Shown here piece by piece: positions 63,735 through 64,000 of a stretch of 64,000 nucleotides of DNA; within the stretch, counting starts at the first letter, position 1, and each line of letters opens with the position of its first letter. The stretch is taken from assembly GCA_013180625.2 (NCBI GenBank), contig SNVD02009680.1:324501-388500 (forward strand), given 5' to 3'. The stretch is from Boswellia sacra. Lineage: Eukaryota > Streptophyta > Magnoliopsida > Sapindales > Burseraceae. The translations under genes and the position numbers were made by a program. Below the pieces are notes generated by a model. That model saw nothing but the letters and a program-made list of their open reading frames with translations. It made no database searches and was not told where the DNA came from.

Positions 63735-64000
63735 TCATTTGGAGGAGCTTGTATCATAGCTTTCTTGAAGGAGATCATCATACGGGTCACGGCGACCGGG
63801 CACCTGGCTGATCTGCGCATCCCAACGGAGCTGAGCATTGTGCCTCTCAAACGTCCAGAACCCATATGGACGCAGAGGGTAGCTCCACATCTCCTTTGTC
63901 TTCTTGCACCTATCTTTCCTCTCATACAAACGCTCTCTAAATTTCCTGTCCCTCTCTTTGGGATCCTCCATCAGCCTCAGAATCAAATTCTCAGCAAACT
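63735..64000 (-). CDS. Unrecognised conserved-looking protein, C-terminal part only
   Basis: The window cuts the gene at its 5' side. The visible 87 codons start FAENLILRLMEDPKERDRKF, pass through ERLYERKDRCKKTKEMWSYP, LRPYGFWTFERHNAQLRWD and PGRRDPYDDLLQESYDTSSS, and end with TGA at 63737-63735. The piece is highly charged and rich in Arg, Lys and aromatic residues, with no membrane segment. It looks like a small organellar or ribonucleoprotein component, but I cannot name the family. Codon use and clean reading support a real gene. Ten bases after the stop a GT donor suggests a spliced 3' UTR. Confidence 0.65.
   Translation of the reverse strand, partial: FAENLILRLMEDPKERDRKFRERLYERKDRCKKTKEMWSYPLRPYGFWTFERHNAQLRWDAQISQVPGRRDPYDDLLQESYDTSSSK

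Overview
This is a 64 kb stretch of nuclear DNA from a flowering plant. Coding exons are interrupted by AT-rich GT-AG introns, and the genes are plant-specific or typically plant (MAP65, CYP78A, plant TOM20, ASY1, a REF/SRPP-type protein). Spaces between genes are AT-rich and hold Copia, Gypsy, Mutator-like and MITE elements. Gene structure and element types fit a eudicot; a woody rosid such as Citrus is a guess. All exon limits were set by reading splice sites and reading frame by eye.

Layout. 1-6480: a decayed Ty3/Gypsy element on the minus strand, split by a decayed Ty1/Copia element on the plus strand (636-5663). 8115-11600 (+): MAP65 microtubule bundler, 11 coding exons. 12589-13014 (-): NF-YC13/DPB3-type histone-fold protein with two E2F-like sites upstream. 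13553-21924: an 8.36 kb Mutator-like element (MULE) with 96-bp terminal inverted repeats and an 8-9 bp target duplication. It carries a small GRF zinc-finger/membrane-anchor gene (+) and a broken MuDR-type transposase gene (-). The transposase gene is interrupted by an intronless alpha-tubulin retrocopy that has a poly(A) tract and a 12-bp target duplication. A second, 932-bp MULE-like element full of TCGAG motifs is nested near the right end with an exact 9-bp duplication. 21951-22630: a further inverted-repeat element.

23215-24985 (+): ENY2/SUS1, five coding exons. 25956-28454 (+): TOM20 with an in-frame stop in exon 2. 28455-35050: long noncoding stretch with MITEs. 35165-37624 (+): CYP78A cytochrome P450, two exons. 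37625-45450: AT-rich noncoding stretch with three inverted-repeat elements. 47011-50703 (+): SCP1-like small phosphatase (SSP4 type). 52048-57194 (+): ASY1, the meiotic HORMA-domain axis protein, 22 coding exons. 59551-60806 (+): REF/SRPP (lipid-droplet-associated) protein. 63735-64000 (-): the 3' end of a gene I do not recognise, with a probable spliced 3' UTR.

The host genes do not form an operon or an obvious cluster. MAP65 (cytokinesis), the DPB3-like subunit (replication or chromatin) and ASY1 (meiosis) are all cell-division genes, but I see no shared regulation. The most unusual object is the MULE: an autonomous-type transposon with a GRF-finger/membrane passenger gene, later hit by a tubulin retrocopy and by a smaller element of its own superfamily.
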